From Pigmentiphaga sp. H8 (GTDB lineage Bacteria > Pseudomonadota > Gammaproteobacteria > Burkholderiales > Burkholderiaceae_B), in assembly GCF_003854895.1 (NCBI RefSeq), contig NZ_CP033966.1, positions 3,658,001-3,722,000 of the forward strand: a DNA stretch of 64,000 bases, read 5' to 3'. The translations under genes were made by a program, and so were the position numbers. Under the pieces are notes generated by a model. The model was not told where the DNA came from. It ran no database searches and saw only the letters and a list, made by a program, of their open reading frames with translations. This document shows, in pieces, positions 35,931-43,665 of this stretch; within the stretch, counting starts at the first letter, position 1; each line of letters opens with the position of its first letter.

Positions 35931-37889
35931 ATGCGAACAAAAAGAATCCTTGCCGCCGTCCTTGGACTCATCATCCTCCTGGTTGCCGCCGCGCTGCTGA
36001 CCGACTGGCGCTTCCTGCGGGGACCGGTGGAACGGCTGGCCACCGAAAAGCTCGGACGGCAGGTGGTGCTCGAGGACTTCCGCATGCGGCTGCGGCCCGT
36101 CACCCGCATCCGGCTGCACGGGCTGGCCGTGGACAACATTCCCGACACCAAGCCCGAGCGCATGCTGCAAGCCGAATCCATCGAGGTCCGGGTCCGGCTG
36201 CTGCCCCTGCTGCGGCGCGCCGTCGTGCTGGACCTGCTGTCGGTGGACGGCGCCCAGGCCCATCTGGCCCGCGATGCGTCGGGCGCCAACAACTGGACCC
36301 TGGCCAGACAGGACGATGGCGGACCGCCCCCCGACGTGGTGGTACGCGCGCTGTCCTTGAACCGCGTGAAGGTGAACTACGACGACCGCGTGCTGAAGGC
36401 CGACGCGCACCTGCAGGCCGACAGCATCGAGGCGCCCGCTTCGGGACCGGCCTATGGCATGAAGCTGGAATTCGGCGGCCACTACCATGACGCCGCGTTC
36501 GGCGGCGTGGCGCGTACCGGCGGCATCCTGACACTGCGCGATTCGGGCACGCCCTTTCCCTTCTTCATCGACGCCAAGGGCGGCCCCACCCACGTCCGGG
36601 CCGAGGGCCAGGTGGGCGATCCGTTCGGCGATGCCACCGTGGACGTGGCGCTGGACATCGCCGGGCCGACCCTGTCCACGCTGTATCCGTACATCAACCT
36701 GCCCCTGCCCACCACCCCGCCCTACCGCATCAAGGGCCGCTTGAAACGCGACGGCATGAACTTCGACCTGACGGGCATGGACGGCAGGATAGGCTCGACC
36801 GACATTTCCGGCGACGCCAGCTACGAGATGCGCCGCGACAAGCCCATGCTGCGCGCCAAGCTCAAGAGCCGCGTGCTGGACATGAAGGATCTCGGCCCCC
36901 TGATCGGCGTGCGCGACGATGCCCCCGCGCAGAAGGCGCAGGCCGCGCCGCAGCCGGCGGCCGACCGCCGCATCCTGCCCGACGCCGAGTTCAGGCTGGA
37001 GCGGCTCAACGCCATCAATGCCGACGTCACGCTGGACGCGGGCGACGTGCGCGTGCGCGGTCCCTGGGCCTTCGACGACTTCTCCGCCCACCTCATCCTG
37101 CAGGACGGCGTGCTCAAGCTGGTGCCGCTGAACTTCGGCTACGCGGGCGGCGAACTGCGCTCGGACATCACGCTGGACGCGCGCCAGCCGGTGATACGCA
37201 CCGACGCCCGCATCGGCGTGCAGCGGGCGCGCCTGAACCGGCTGTTCCCCGACGTGAAACTGATGCAGAAAAGCGAGGGCACGCTGGGCGCCGACCTGAA
37301 GCTCAAGACGGCGGGCAACTCGATACGGGCCATGCTGGGGCGTGCCGACGGCACGGTGGGCATGGCCGTGACCGGCGGCGAGATCTCGAACCTGCTGGTC
37401 GAGGCCATCGGCCTGGACGCCACCCAGGCGCTGGGATTCCTGATCGGCGGAGACAAGGAAACACGGCTGCGCTGCGCGGTCGCCACCTTCGCGGTCAAGG
37501 ACGGCATCGCCACCTCGCAGGCCCTGGTCATCGACACCGACGACACCCGCGTCGACGGCCACGGCACCATAGACCTGCGCAACGAGCGCCTGGCCCTGCG
37601 CTTCGAGCCCCGTCCCAAGGACAAGAGCATCCTCGTGGCGCGCTCGCCCATCGATATCGTCGGCACCTTCGGGGCGCCCGACTTCAAGATCGACAAGGCT
37701 TCGCTGTTCGCGCGGGCCGGCGCCTCCATCGCGCTGGCCTTCATCAATCCCCTGGCGGCGCTGATCCCGCTGATCGAGACCGGCCCGGGCACCGATGCCG
37801 ACTGCCAGGGCCTGCTGTCGAACCTGCGCGAGGCGCGCCGCAACGCCGACACGCCCGCCCCCAAGGGCAACAAGGGCAAGGCCCGCTGA
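35931..37889 (+). CDS. AsmA-family envelope protein
   Basis: A 652-residue protein anchored by one N-terminal helix (RILAAVLGLIILLVAAALL) with a long periplasmic repeating-beta part and an AsmA-like C-terminal region (GVQRARLNRLFPDVKLMQKS, then TGGEISNLLVEAIGLDA). AsmA/TamB-like proteins bridge the periplasm and move or regulate phospholipids toward the outer membrane. ATG 35931 begins the signal anchor; 35898 in frame is possible. It is 50 bases after rpoN on the same strand, probably the same transcript. Confidence 0.88.
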   Translation: MRTKRILAAVLGLIILLVAAALLTDWRFLRGPVERLATEKLGRQVVLEDFRMRLRPVTRIRLHGLAVDNIPDTKPERMLQAESIEVRVRLLPLLRRAVVLDLLSVDGAQAHLARDASGANNWTLARQDDGGPPPDVVVRALSLNRVKVNYDDRVLKADAHLQADSIEAPASGPAYGMKLEFGGHYHDAAFGGVARTGGILTLRDSGTPFPFFIDAKGGPTHVRAEGQVGDPFGDATVDVALDIAGPTLSTLYPYINLPLPTTPPYRIKGRLKRDGMNFDLTGMDGRIGSTDISGDASYEMRRDKPMLRAKLKSRVLDMKDLGPLIGVRDDAPAQKAQAAPQPAADRRILPDAEFRLERLNAINADVTLDAGDVRVRGPWAFDDFSAHLILQDGVLKLVPLNFGYAGGELRSDITLDARQPVIRTDARIGVQRARLNRLFPDVKLMQKSEGTLGADLKLKTAGNSIRAMLGRADGTVGMAVTGGEISNLLVEAIGLDATQALGFLIGGDKETRLRCAVATFAVKDGIATSQALVIDTDDTRVDGHGTIDLRNERLALRFEPRPKDKSILVARSPIDIVGTFGAPDFKIDKASLFARAGASIALAFINPLAALIPLIETGPGTDADCQGLLSNLREARRNADTPAPKGNKGKAR

Positions 37890-37904
37890 CCGCGGCCGCG
37901 CGGC

Positions 37905-38135
37905 TCAGTCTTCGTTGCGCGGCACGCCGGGGATGCGCCGGCCGCCGCTGGAACGAAGATCGGTGTCTTCCTGGCCCGACTGCACATCCTCGTAGGCCTG
38001 CTCGATCACCTTGCGTGGCGCGCTTTCCTGGCTGTCGTGCGATTCGTCGTGCTCATGAGGCAGCCGCGGTTCGCCCTGTCCCTTGTCGTCCTGGGTACGG
38101 GTGCGCTCCGGCCGCCGCTTCTCGGGTTCCTTCAT
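37905..38135 (-). CDS. Small hydrophilic protein
   Basis: A 76-residue, highly charged protein rich in Glu, Asp, Arg, Gln and Pro (KEPEKRRPERTRTQDDKGQG at the start) with a central helix-like ESAPRKVIEQAYEDVQSG and a GGRRIPGVPRNED end. No hydrophobic segments and no known domain. The ATG at 38135 has GAGGAGCC upstream. It lies ten bases downstream of egtB and may be co-transcribed with the ergothioneine genes, or be another of the disordered small proteins of this block. Confidence 0.55.
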   Translation of the reverse strand: MKEPEKRRPERTRTQDDKGQGEPRLPHEHDESHDSQESAPRKVIEQAYEDVQSGQEDTDLRSSGGRRIPGVPRNED

Positions 38136-38145
38136 GCGAGGCTCC

Positions 38146-39417
38146 TCAGCGCGCCAGTCTCAGGCCGGCATACTGCCAGCGCGAGCCCGGCACGAAGAAA
38201 TTGCGGTACGTGGCACGGATATGGCTGCGCGGCGTGGCGCAGGACCCGCCCCGCAGCACCATCTGGTTGATCATGAACTTGCCGTTGTATTCCCCCACCG
38301 CGCCGGCAGCCGGACGAAAGCCCGGATACGGCAGGTAGGCGCTCTGCGTCCATTCCCACACCCCGCCCAGGAAATCCGTCGCCTCGGCGCGCAGGCGCCT
38401 CGGATGCAGCAGCCCCGACTCGGCGAAGTCCCCTTCGGCCAGCAGGGTGGAGCCCTCGGCCATTGCCTGCGTCGCAGCCCGCTCCCACTCCTGCTCCGTC
38501 GGCAGCCGGGCACCCGCCCAGCGCGCATAGGCGTCGGCCTCGTAGTAGCTCAGGTGGCAGACGGGTTCGGCCGGATCCACCGGGCGCGGACCGGCCGCCG
38601 TGTGGCACGTCCACCGGCCGTCGTCCCGCATCCAGTACAGCGGCATGTCCCAGCCGCCCCGCACGCGCGCGTCCCAGCCGTCGGACAGCCACAGGTCCGG
38701 CCGGCCATAGCCGCCGTCCTCGATGAAGGCCAGGTATTCCGCATTCGAGACCGGACGCCGCGCCAGCTCGAACGCCTCCACCCACGCGCGGTGCCGGGGC
38801 GCTTCGTTGTCAAAGGCAAAACCGTCGCCCGCATGCCCCAGGTCCACCAATCCCGCGTCGTAGCGCTGGAACGCCGCCGGTCCTGGATCCACCGCGGGCG
38901 CTTCGGCCGGAGCCGGCCGCCATCCGGGCAACAGGGGGTTGTGCCAAAAGTGGTGCTTCAGGTCGGTCGCGATCAGCTCCTGATGCTGCTGCTCGTGATG
39001 CAGGCCGAGCTCGACCAGCGCCAGCGCCTGGGGCGGCGCCGCATCGTCCATCCATTCGAGCAGACGCTCCAGCACCGACTGCTGGTAGGCCATGACCCGG
39101 TCCAGCGAAGGACGCGAGAGCAACCCCCGCTGCCCGCGCGGATGGCGCTCGCCCACGCCCACGTAGTAGGAGTTGAACAGTTCGCGGAAGGCGGGGTCGA
39201 AGGGCCGGAAATCCGGCTGCCACGGCTCGAGCACGAAGGTCTCGAAGAACCACGCCACGTGGCCGACGTGCCACTTGGCCGGACTGGCCTCGGGCATGGA
39301 CTGCAGCATGCAGTCCTCGGGCGTCAGCCCGTCCAGCAACGCCAGCGTGGCCTCGCGCACCCCCGCCACGCGGCGGGCCAGCAGTTCGGGAACGAACACA
39401 TCGTCGCGCGCGTTCAT
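38146..39417 (-). CDS. egtB: EgtB, ergothioneine sulfoxide synthase
   Basis: A 423-residue non-heme iron enzyme that joins a thiol (cysteine or gamma-glutamylcysteine) to hercynine with O2. It has the N-terminal DinB-like part with iron ligands in WHVGHVAWFFE and HHEQQHQE, and a C-terminal formylglycine-generating-enzyme-like domain with RPVSNAEYLAFIEDGGY, ARLPTEQEWERAA and LRGGSCATPRSHIR. ATG 39417 overlaps the egtD stop (ATGA). No egtC or egtE gene is next to it. A SenA-type (selenoneine) role is less likely, as senB and senC are not adjacent. Confidence 0.9.
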   Translation of the reverse strand: MNARDDVFVPELLARRVAGVREATLALLDGLTPEDCMLQSMPEASPAKWHVGHVAWFFETFVLEPWQPDFRPFDPAFRELFNSYYVGVGERHPRGQRGLLSRPSLDRVMAYQQSVLERLLEWMDDAAPPQALALVELGLHHEQQHQELIATDLKHHFWHNPLLPGWRPAPAEAPAVDPGPAAFQRYDAGLVDLGHAGDGFAFDNEAPRHRAWVEAFELARRPVSNAEYLAFIEDGGYGRPDLWLSDGWDARVRGGWDMPLYWMRDDGRWTCHTAAGPRPVDPAEPVCHLSYYEADAYARWAGARLPTEQEWERAATQAMAEGSTLLAEGDFAESGLLHPRRLRAEATDFLGGVWEWTQSAYLPYPGFRPAAGAVGEYNGKFMINQMVLRGGSCATPRSHIRATYRNFFVPGSRWQYAGLRLAR

Positions 39418-40442
39418 CGCTGCGCCAGGAAAACGCCGAACCACGAACGCGGGTCGGTCCACATGTTGCGCACCGAGAACCCCGCCTGCGCCAGCATCGC
39501 ATCGAACTGCGCCGGCGTGTACTTGTACGAATGCTCGGTCACGATGTCCTCGCCGGCCTCGAAGATCCGCTCCGACGATCCCCAGCGCACGCGCTGCCGC
39601 TGCCTGGCCCGCAACCGCATTTCGATGCGGCCATGGCCGTCGTCGAAACGCGATTCATGGTCGAATTCGGCGGGCTGGAAGTCGCTGCCCAGCACCCGGT
39701 TGCACACGCGCAGCACGTTCCGGTTGAATGCCGCCGTCACCCCCAGATCGTCGGCATAGGCGCGCTGCATCACGCGCCTGTCCTTGCGCAGGTCGGCGCT
39801 GATCAACAGGCTGCCCCGCGGGCCGGCCTGTCGGCAGATCGAGGCCATCAGCGCGACGGCCCGCTCGGGGTCGAAATTGCCGATGGACGATCCGGGGTAG
39901 AAGAATACCGGCGGCTGCTCCTGGGTGTCGGCCAGGTGCCGGCGCAGGTCCAGATCCCCCGAGAAATCCGCCTCCACCGCCACGCAGGCGACCTGCGGGA
40001 ATTTGCGGCCCAGCGCCGCCACCTCGTGCCGCAGGCAGTCGGCGGCAATGTCCACGCCCAGGTACCGGCAGGCGTCCACGTGGGCGAGCCAGGCACGCGA
40101 CTTCGCGCAATCCCCGCAGCCCAGGTCCACCCATTGGAGGCGGCGCGGCAGAGCACCGGCAATGGCCGCGCGATGGGCCTCGAAGATCGCCCGCTCGGTG
40201 CGCGTCGGGTAGTACTCCTCGAGTTCGCAGATGGCGTTGAACAGCACGCACCCTTGCGCGTCGTAAAGGAATTTCGGATCGATGCGGGCCTGTTCAGCCC
40301 GCAGCCCCGCGGCCAGTTCCGCCGCGCGATTGTCGAGCGGCGCGGTCTCGGCGCGCCGCCCGGGGGACGGCGCGCCTTCCATCGAAAAAGCGGTGTCGTT
40401 CCCGGCCATCCTGTGCGCGGGACCTCGAAGCATGGTTGTCAA
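39414..40442 (-). CDS. egtD: EgtD, L-histidine N-alpha-methyltransferase
   Basis: A 342-residue SAM-dependent methyltransferase (DUF2260/EgtD family) that trimethylates histidine to hercynine. Seen: FLYDAQGCVLFNAICELEEYYPTR, divided here as FLYDAQGCVLF and ELEEYYPTRTER, the SAM motif VDLGCGDCAKSR, PGSSIGNFDP and a C-terminal WTDPRSWFGVFLA. Start chosen at ATG 40442, though M12 or M21 are possible because the first 30 residues are weakly constrained. It is the first gene of the egtDB unit. Confidence 0.92.
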   Translation of the reverse strand: MTTMLRGPAHRMAGNDTAFSMEGAPSPGRRAETAPLDNRAAELAAGLRAEQARIDPKFLYDAQGCVLFNAICELEEYYPTRTERAIFEAHRAAIAGALPRRLQWVDLGCGDCAKSRAWLAHVDACRYLGVDIAADCLRHEVAALGRKFPQVACVAVEADFSGDLDLRRHLADTQEQPPVFFYPGSSIGNFDPERAVALMASICRQAGPRGSLLISADLRKDRRVMQRAYADDLGVTAAFNRNVLRVCNRVLGSDFQPAEFDHESRFDDGHGRIEMRLRARQRQRVRWGSSERIFEAGEDIVTEHSYKYTPAQFDAMLAQAGFSVRNMWTDPRSWFGVFLAQR

Positions 40443-40731
40443 TATGGGCTCCTTGGGACAGCGGCAGAGTGTCCTTCCCCCGGCCGTAGCAAGCGCGATG
40501 CCTGCCCTGGCCGCCGGACATGGCCCCTATCTATACGCTTGTCGCTTCCCGGGGGACAGGAATGGGATGTAACCCTTGCCTACGACGCTGCAAAAAGGGG
40601 CGGTATTCGACCGTAAACCGAAACAAACTATGGCGGCCACCCCAGTTTTTCCCTCATGGGCCAGCCTCTAAGCTTGTAACGGTCGCGGCGGATCGCCTCC
40701 GCCCCCTCTCTCTCATCGTCAAGGAGCTTCC

Positions 40732-41343
40732 ATGAATCTCGCCATCATCGGCGCCACCGGCAACGTCGGCAGCCGCCTCGTCAACGAAGCCCTGGCCCGC
40801 GGCCACCATGTCACCGCCATTGCACGCCATGCCTCCAGGCTGGCCGCGCGCCCCGGACTGGACACGCTGGACATCGACCTGGCCGACGGCGCGAAACTGG
40901 CCTCGGCCCTGCGCGGCCAGGACGCGGTCGTCAGCAGCGTCCGCTTCGCCACCTCGCCCCTTGCCAGCGTCCTCGGCCCCGTCAGGCAGGCCGGCGTTCC
41001 GCGGCTGCTGGTGGTGGGCGGCGCCGGCAGCCTGGAAGTGGCCCCGGGCGCCGCGCTGGTGGATAGGCCGGCGTTCCCGGCCGAATACAAGACCGAGGCA
41101 TTGGCCGGCCGTGACTGGCTGGACGCCCTGCGAGCGGAAAAGGACCTGGATTGGACCTTCCTGTCGCCGTCGGCGCTGTTCGTGCCCGGCGAGCGCACGG
41201 GCACGTTCCGCCTGGGCGGCGATGCGCTGCTGACCGCCGCGGACGGCCGCAGCTGGATTTCCATGGAAGACTTCGCCATCGCGATGCTGGACGAAGTGGA
41301 AAAGCCCGCGCACACGGGCCGGCGCTTCACCGTGGGCTACTGA
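40732..41343 (+). CDS. NAD(P)H-binding Rossmann protein (YwnB-like)
   Basis: A 203-residue short-chain-dehydrogenase-like protein of the NAD(P)-binding family 13. The nucleotide site is IGATGNVGSRLV (residues 5-16), later VVGGAGSLEV and DWTFLSPSALFVPGERTG, which match the YwnB/NmrA-like type. The catalytic Tyr of classical SDRs is not obvious. AAGGAGCTTCC precedes ATG. It stands alone, divergent from egtD across a 289-base gap in which no clear regulatory motif was seen. Often found under redox-responsive control in relatives, but no regulator gene is adjacent here. Confidence 0.82.
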   Translation: MNLAIIGATGNVGSRLVNEALARGHHVTAIARHASRLAARPGLDTLDIDLADGAKLASALRGQDAVVSSVRFATSPLASVLGPVRQAGVPRLLVVGGAGSLEVAPGAALVDRPAFPAEYKTEALAGRDWLDALRAEKDLDWTFLSPSALFVPGERTGTFRLGGDALLTAADGRSWISMEDFAIAMLDEVEKPAHTGRRFTVGY

Positions 41344-41481
41344 TCGCGTCGCGGGCGAACAACGCGAAGCGCGATGCCCGCCCCGGGGGCGTTACATGTG
41401 GCGACGATTGCAACAGCCCGCACAAACCGCCGCACGGGAATCGCCCATACAGTGGGGTCATCGCAGTCTCGGAGAATCTGT

Positions 41482-41790
41482 ATGAAACGGCTGGCAATGG
41501 CAGGGCTGGTGGGCGCGGCCCTGTTGGCCCTCAGTGCGACGGCCCAGGCCCGCGTGAGCGTATCCATAGGCATCGGCATACCCGGTATCGTCTATGGTCC
41601 GCCTCCGGTGTACATGGCTCCCGCTCCGGTCTATATGCCGCCTCCCGTCATGGTGGTCCCGGGGCCGGTCGGCTACGTGCCTTATGACCCGTACTGGCGC
41701 GAGCGCCGGTGGGAACAGGAGCGGCGCTGGGAGCGTGAACGGCGCTATCGGGAAGAACGCCACTATCGGCGCCACGGCTACCGCGACTGA
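41482..41790 (+). CDS. Secreted Pro/Tyr-rich small protein with Arg-rich tail
   Basis: A 102-residue protein. Signal peptide: MKRLAMAGLVGAALLALSATAQA with probable cleavage after AQA. The mature part has VSVSIGIGIPGIVYGPPPVY, repeated PPPV/PAPVYMP units, and a C-terminal stretch of RERR, WEQERRWERER and RYREERHYRRHGY with high positive charge. Such proteins are widespread, uncharacterised periplasmic proteins in Burkholderiales. GGAGAAT precedes ATG 41482; the longer open frame upstream is not credible. A strong terminator follows. Confidence 0.7.
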   Translation: MKRLAMAGLVGAALLALSATAQARVSVSIGIGIPGIVYGPPPVYMAPAPVYMPPPVMVVPGPVGYVPYDPYWRERRWEQERRWERERRYREERHYRRHGYRD

Positions 41791-41793
41791 ACG

Positions 41794-41824
41794 ACGGCCC
41801 CTTGCACGGGGCCGTTTCCTTTTG
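41794..41824 (+). terminator. Rho-independent terminator
   Basis: Stem ACGGCCCC (41794-41801), loop TTGCAC, stem GGGGCCGT (41808-41815), then TTTCCTTTT. It begins four bases after the stop of the small secreted protein and insulates the cyd operon. Confidence 0.9.
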
Positions 41825-41861
41825 CCGCCGGCCGCCGGGGGGCGCGACCGAATGTCGCGAG

Positions 41862-41875
41862 TTGAGGCAGATCAT
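41862..41875 (+). promoter_or_regulatory. FNR/ANR-type site of the cyd operon
   Basis: TTGAG-N4-ATCAT matches the FNR consensus TTGAT-N4-ATCAA at eight of ten positions. It is centred about 41 bases before a possible transcription start near 41910, the class II activation position; the -10 there is weak (TACCTT), as expected for an activated promoter. Oxygen limitation should induce cydDCABX. Confidence 0.65.
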
Positions 41876-41937
41876 TGTCACGTCCTACCGAGCACTGATA
41901 CCTTAGGGGCAGCCCAACGTACAACGGGAGTACGCCC

Positions 41938-43665
41938 CTGTCCCGCCCCGCCCGCGCGCGCTCCGGCGACGCGCTCCGCCCTTCCCCCGGCGACTGGCTG
42001 CAACTGGCCGGATCGCTGACGTGGCTGGTCCAGGCCGGCATCCTGGCCTCGGCGGTGCAGCGCATGGCGGCGGATCCGGGCGACGTGGCCGCGGGCCTGA
42101 TCGCCGCCGCCTGTTTCCTGCTTGCCGGCGTCCTGCGCGCGGGCTGCGATGCGTGGGGGGCGCGCCTGAGCTTCCAGGTCGCGCGGCGCCGCCTGTCGAC
42201 ACTGCGCGCCACCGCGGTCGATGCGCTGGCGAACGGCTCTCCGCTGGACAAGCGGCGCCCCGCCGCCGGCCACGCGGCCAGCGTGCTGGCCGAACAGGCC
42301 GATGCCGCGCTGCCCTATCTGGCCCGCTACCCCGCCATCCAGTTGAAGATCCTGGTCGTGCCGCTGGCCATCCTTGCGGCCGTCGCGCCGCTGTCGTGGG
42401 TCGCGGCGCTGGTCCTGCTGGCCTCGGCCCCGCTGATCCCGGTGTTCATGGCGCTGGTGGGCTGGCGCGCCCAGCGCGCCAGCCAGGCCCATCTGGCCGA
42501 GATGGGCACGCTGAACGCCTTCCTGCTGGATCGCCTGCGAGGCCTGGCCACGCTGCGGGCGCTGGATGCCGTCGACGCCACCACCGGACGGCTGGCATAC
42601 GTTGCACAAACGCTGCGTACGCGTACCATGGCGGTACTGCGCATCGCCTTCCTGTCCTCGGCGGTGCTGGAATTGTTTTCCGCCATCGGGGTCGCCATGG
42701 TCGCGGTCTACGTAGGATTCCACCTGCTGGGCACCTTGCCCTTCGGCACCTGGGGCAGTCCGCTCACCCTCGGCCAGGGGCTCTTCGTCCTGCTGCTGGC
42801 CCCCAGCTTCTTCGAGCCGCTGCGCGACCTCTCCACGGCCTGGCATGACCGGGCCGCGGGCCGGGCGGCGCTGGAGGCGCTGCGCGCGCTTTCCTCGGCG
42901 CCGTCGAAGCTGGTGGGCGGCGCCGCGCCCTTCCCGCCGTCCGGCAACGGACCCGCGCACCGTCCGCCGCCCGCCGTCGAACTCGTTCAACTGCGCTTCG
43001 CCCACGCCGATGCGGCGCCATCGGTCATCGACGGCCTGGACCTGCGCGTGGCACCTGGCGAACGAGTGGCCATCATGGGGCCGAGCGGGGCGGGCAAGTC
43101 GACGCTGCTGGCGCTGATCGCCGGCCTCGTACCCGCCCAGTCCGGAGCCGTCGTCATCGACGGCGTGGCGCTGGATGGCCAGAGCGCGCCGCGACTGCGG
43201 GCACGCATGGCCTGGATCGGGCAGAAGCCGCATGTCTTCGCCGGCACGCTGGGCGCCAACGTCGCCCTGGGCCGCCCGGACGTCAGCGTCCAGGCCGTGG
43301 GCCGCGCCCTGGAGGCTGCGACGCTGGGGCAGCTGGCGGGGCGCGAAGCCGGTCGCCCGCTGGGCGAGTCCGGCATCGGCCTGTCGGGCGGCGAATGCCT
43401 GCGCCTGGCGATGGCCAGGGCGGCCGCCGCGCCCGGCAGCGACTTGTGGCTGGCCGACGAACCCACCGCCCACCTGGACGCCGCCACGGCCCGGGAACTG
43501 ACCCGCCGGCTGCTGGCCGAGTCCGCGGGCAGGACCCTGATCGTCGCCACGCACGACCCCGAACTGGCCTCGCGCATGGACCGCGTGATCGACCTTGCCG
43601 CGCCGCGCGCGATGCCGGCAGATGCGGAAACGGCCCCGCTGGCCGCCTTGGGAGCGGCCTCATGA
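41938..43665 (+). CDS. cydD: CydD, thiol-exporter ABC subunit
   Basis: A 575-residue ABC transporter half that with CydC exports cysteine/glutathione to the periplasm, needed for cytochrome bd assembly. The membrane part holds six helices; the ATPase has Walker A GPSGAGKST, signature LSGGECLRLAMAR and Walker B LWLADEPTAHLD. The first helix (WLQLAGSLTWLVQAGILAS) begins upstream of the first in-frame ATG (42055). Upstream there is no ATG, GTG or TTG between a stop at 41896 and 42049, so CTG 41938, with GGGAG seven bases earlier, is proposed as start. The stop overlaps cydC (ATGA). Confidence 0.9.
   Translation: MSRPARARSGDALRPSPGDWLQLAGSLTWLVQAGILASAVQRMAADPGDVAAGLIAAACFLLAGVLRAGCDAWGARLSFQVARRRLSTLRATAVDALANGSPLDKRRPAAGHAASVLAEQADAALPYLARYPAIQLKILVVPLAILAAVAPLSWVAALVLLASAPLIPVFMALVGWRAQRASQAHLAEMGTLNAFLLDRLRGLATLRALDAVDATTGRLAYVAQTLRTRTMAVLRIAFLSSAVLELFSAIGVAMVAVYVGFHLLGTLPFGTWGSPLTLGQGLFVLLLAPSFFEPLRDLSTAWHDRAAGRAALEALRALSSAPSKLVGGAAPFPPSGNGPAHRPPPAVELVQLRFAHADAAPSVIDGLDLRVAPGERVAIMGPSGAGKSTLLALIAGLVPAQSGAVVIDGVALDGQSAPRLRARMAWIGQKPHVFAGTLGANVALGRPDVSVQAVGRALEAATLGQLAGREAGRPLGESGIGLSGGECLRLAMARAAAAPGSDLWLADEPTAHLDAATARELTRRLLAESAGRTLIVATHDPELASRMDRVIDLAAPRAMPADAETAPLAALGAAS

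Noticed and set aside
38205..38225. GTGGCACGGATATGGCT as a sigma-54 site
   Set aside because: It is inside egtB coding DNA and has a poor -12 half; expected by chance.
40553..40580. GGG..TTGC sequence in the egtD upstream gap as a -24/-12 element
   Set aside because: GG and GC are eleven, not ten, bases apart, and the rest of the consensus is missing.
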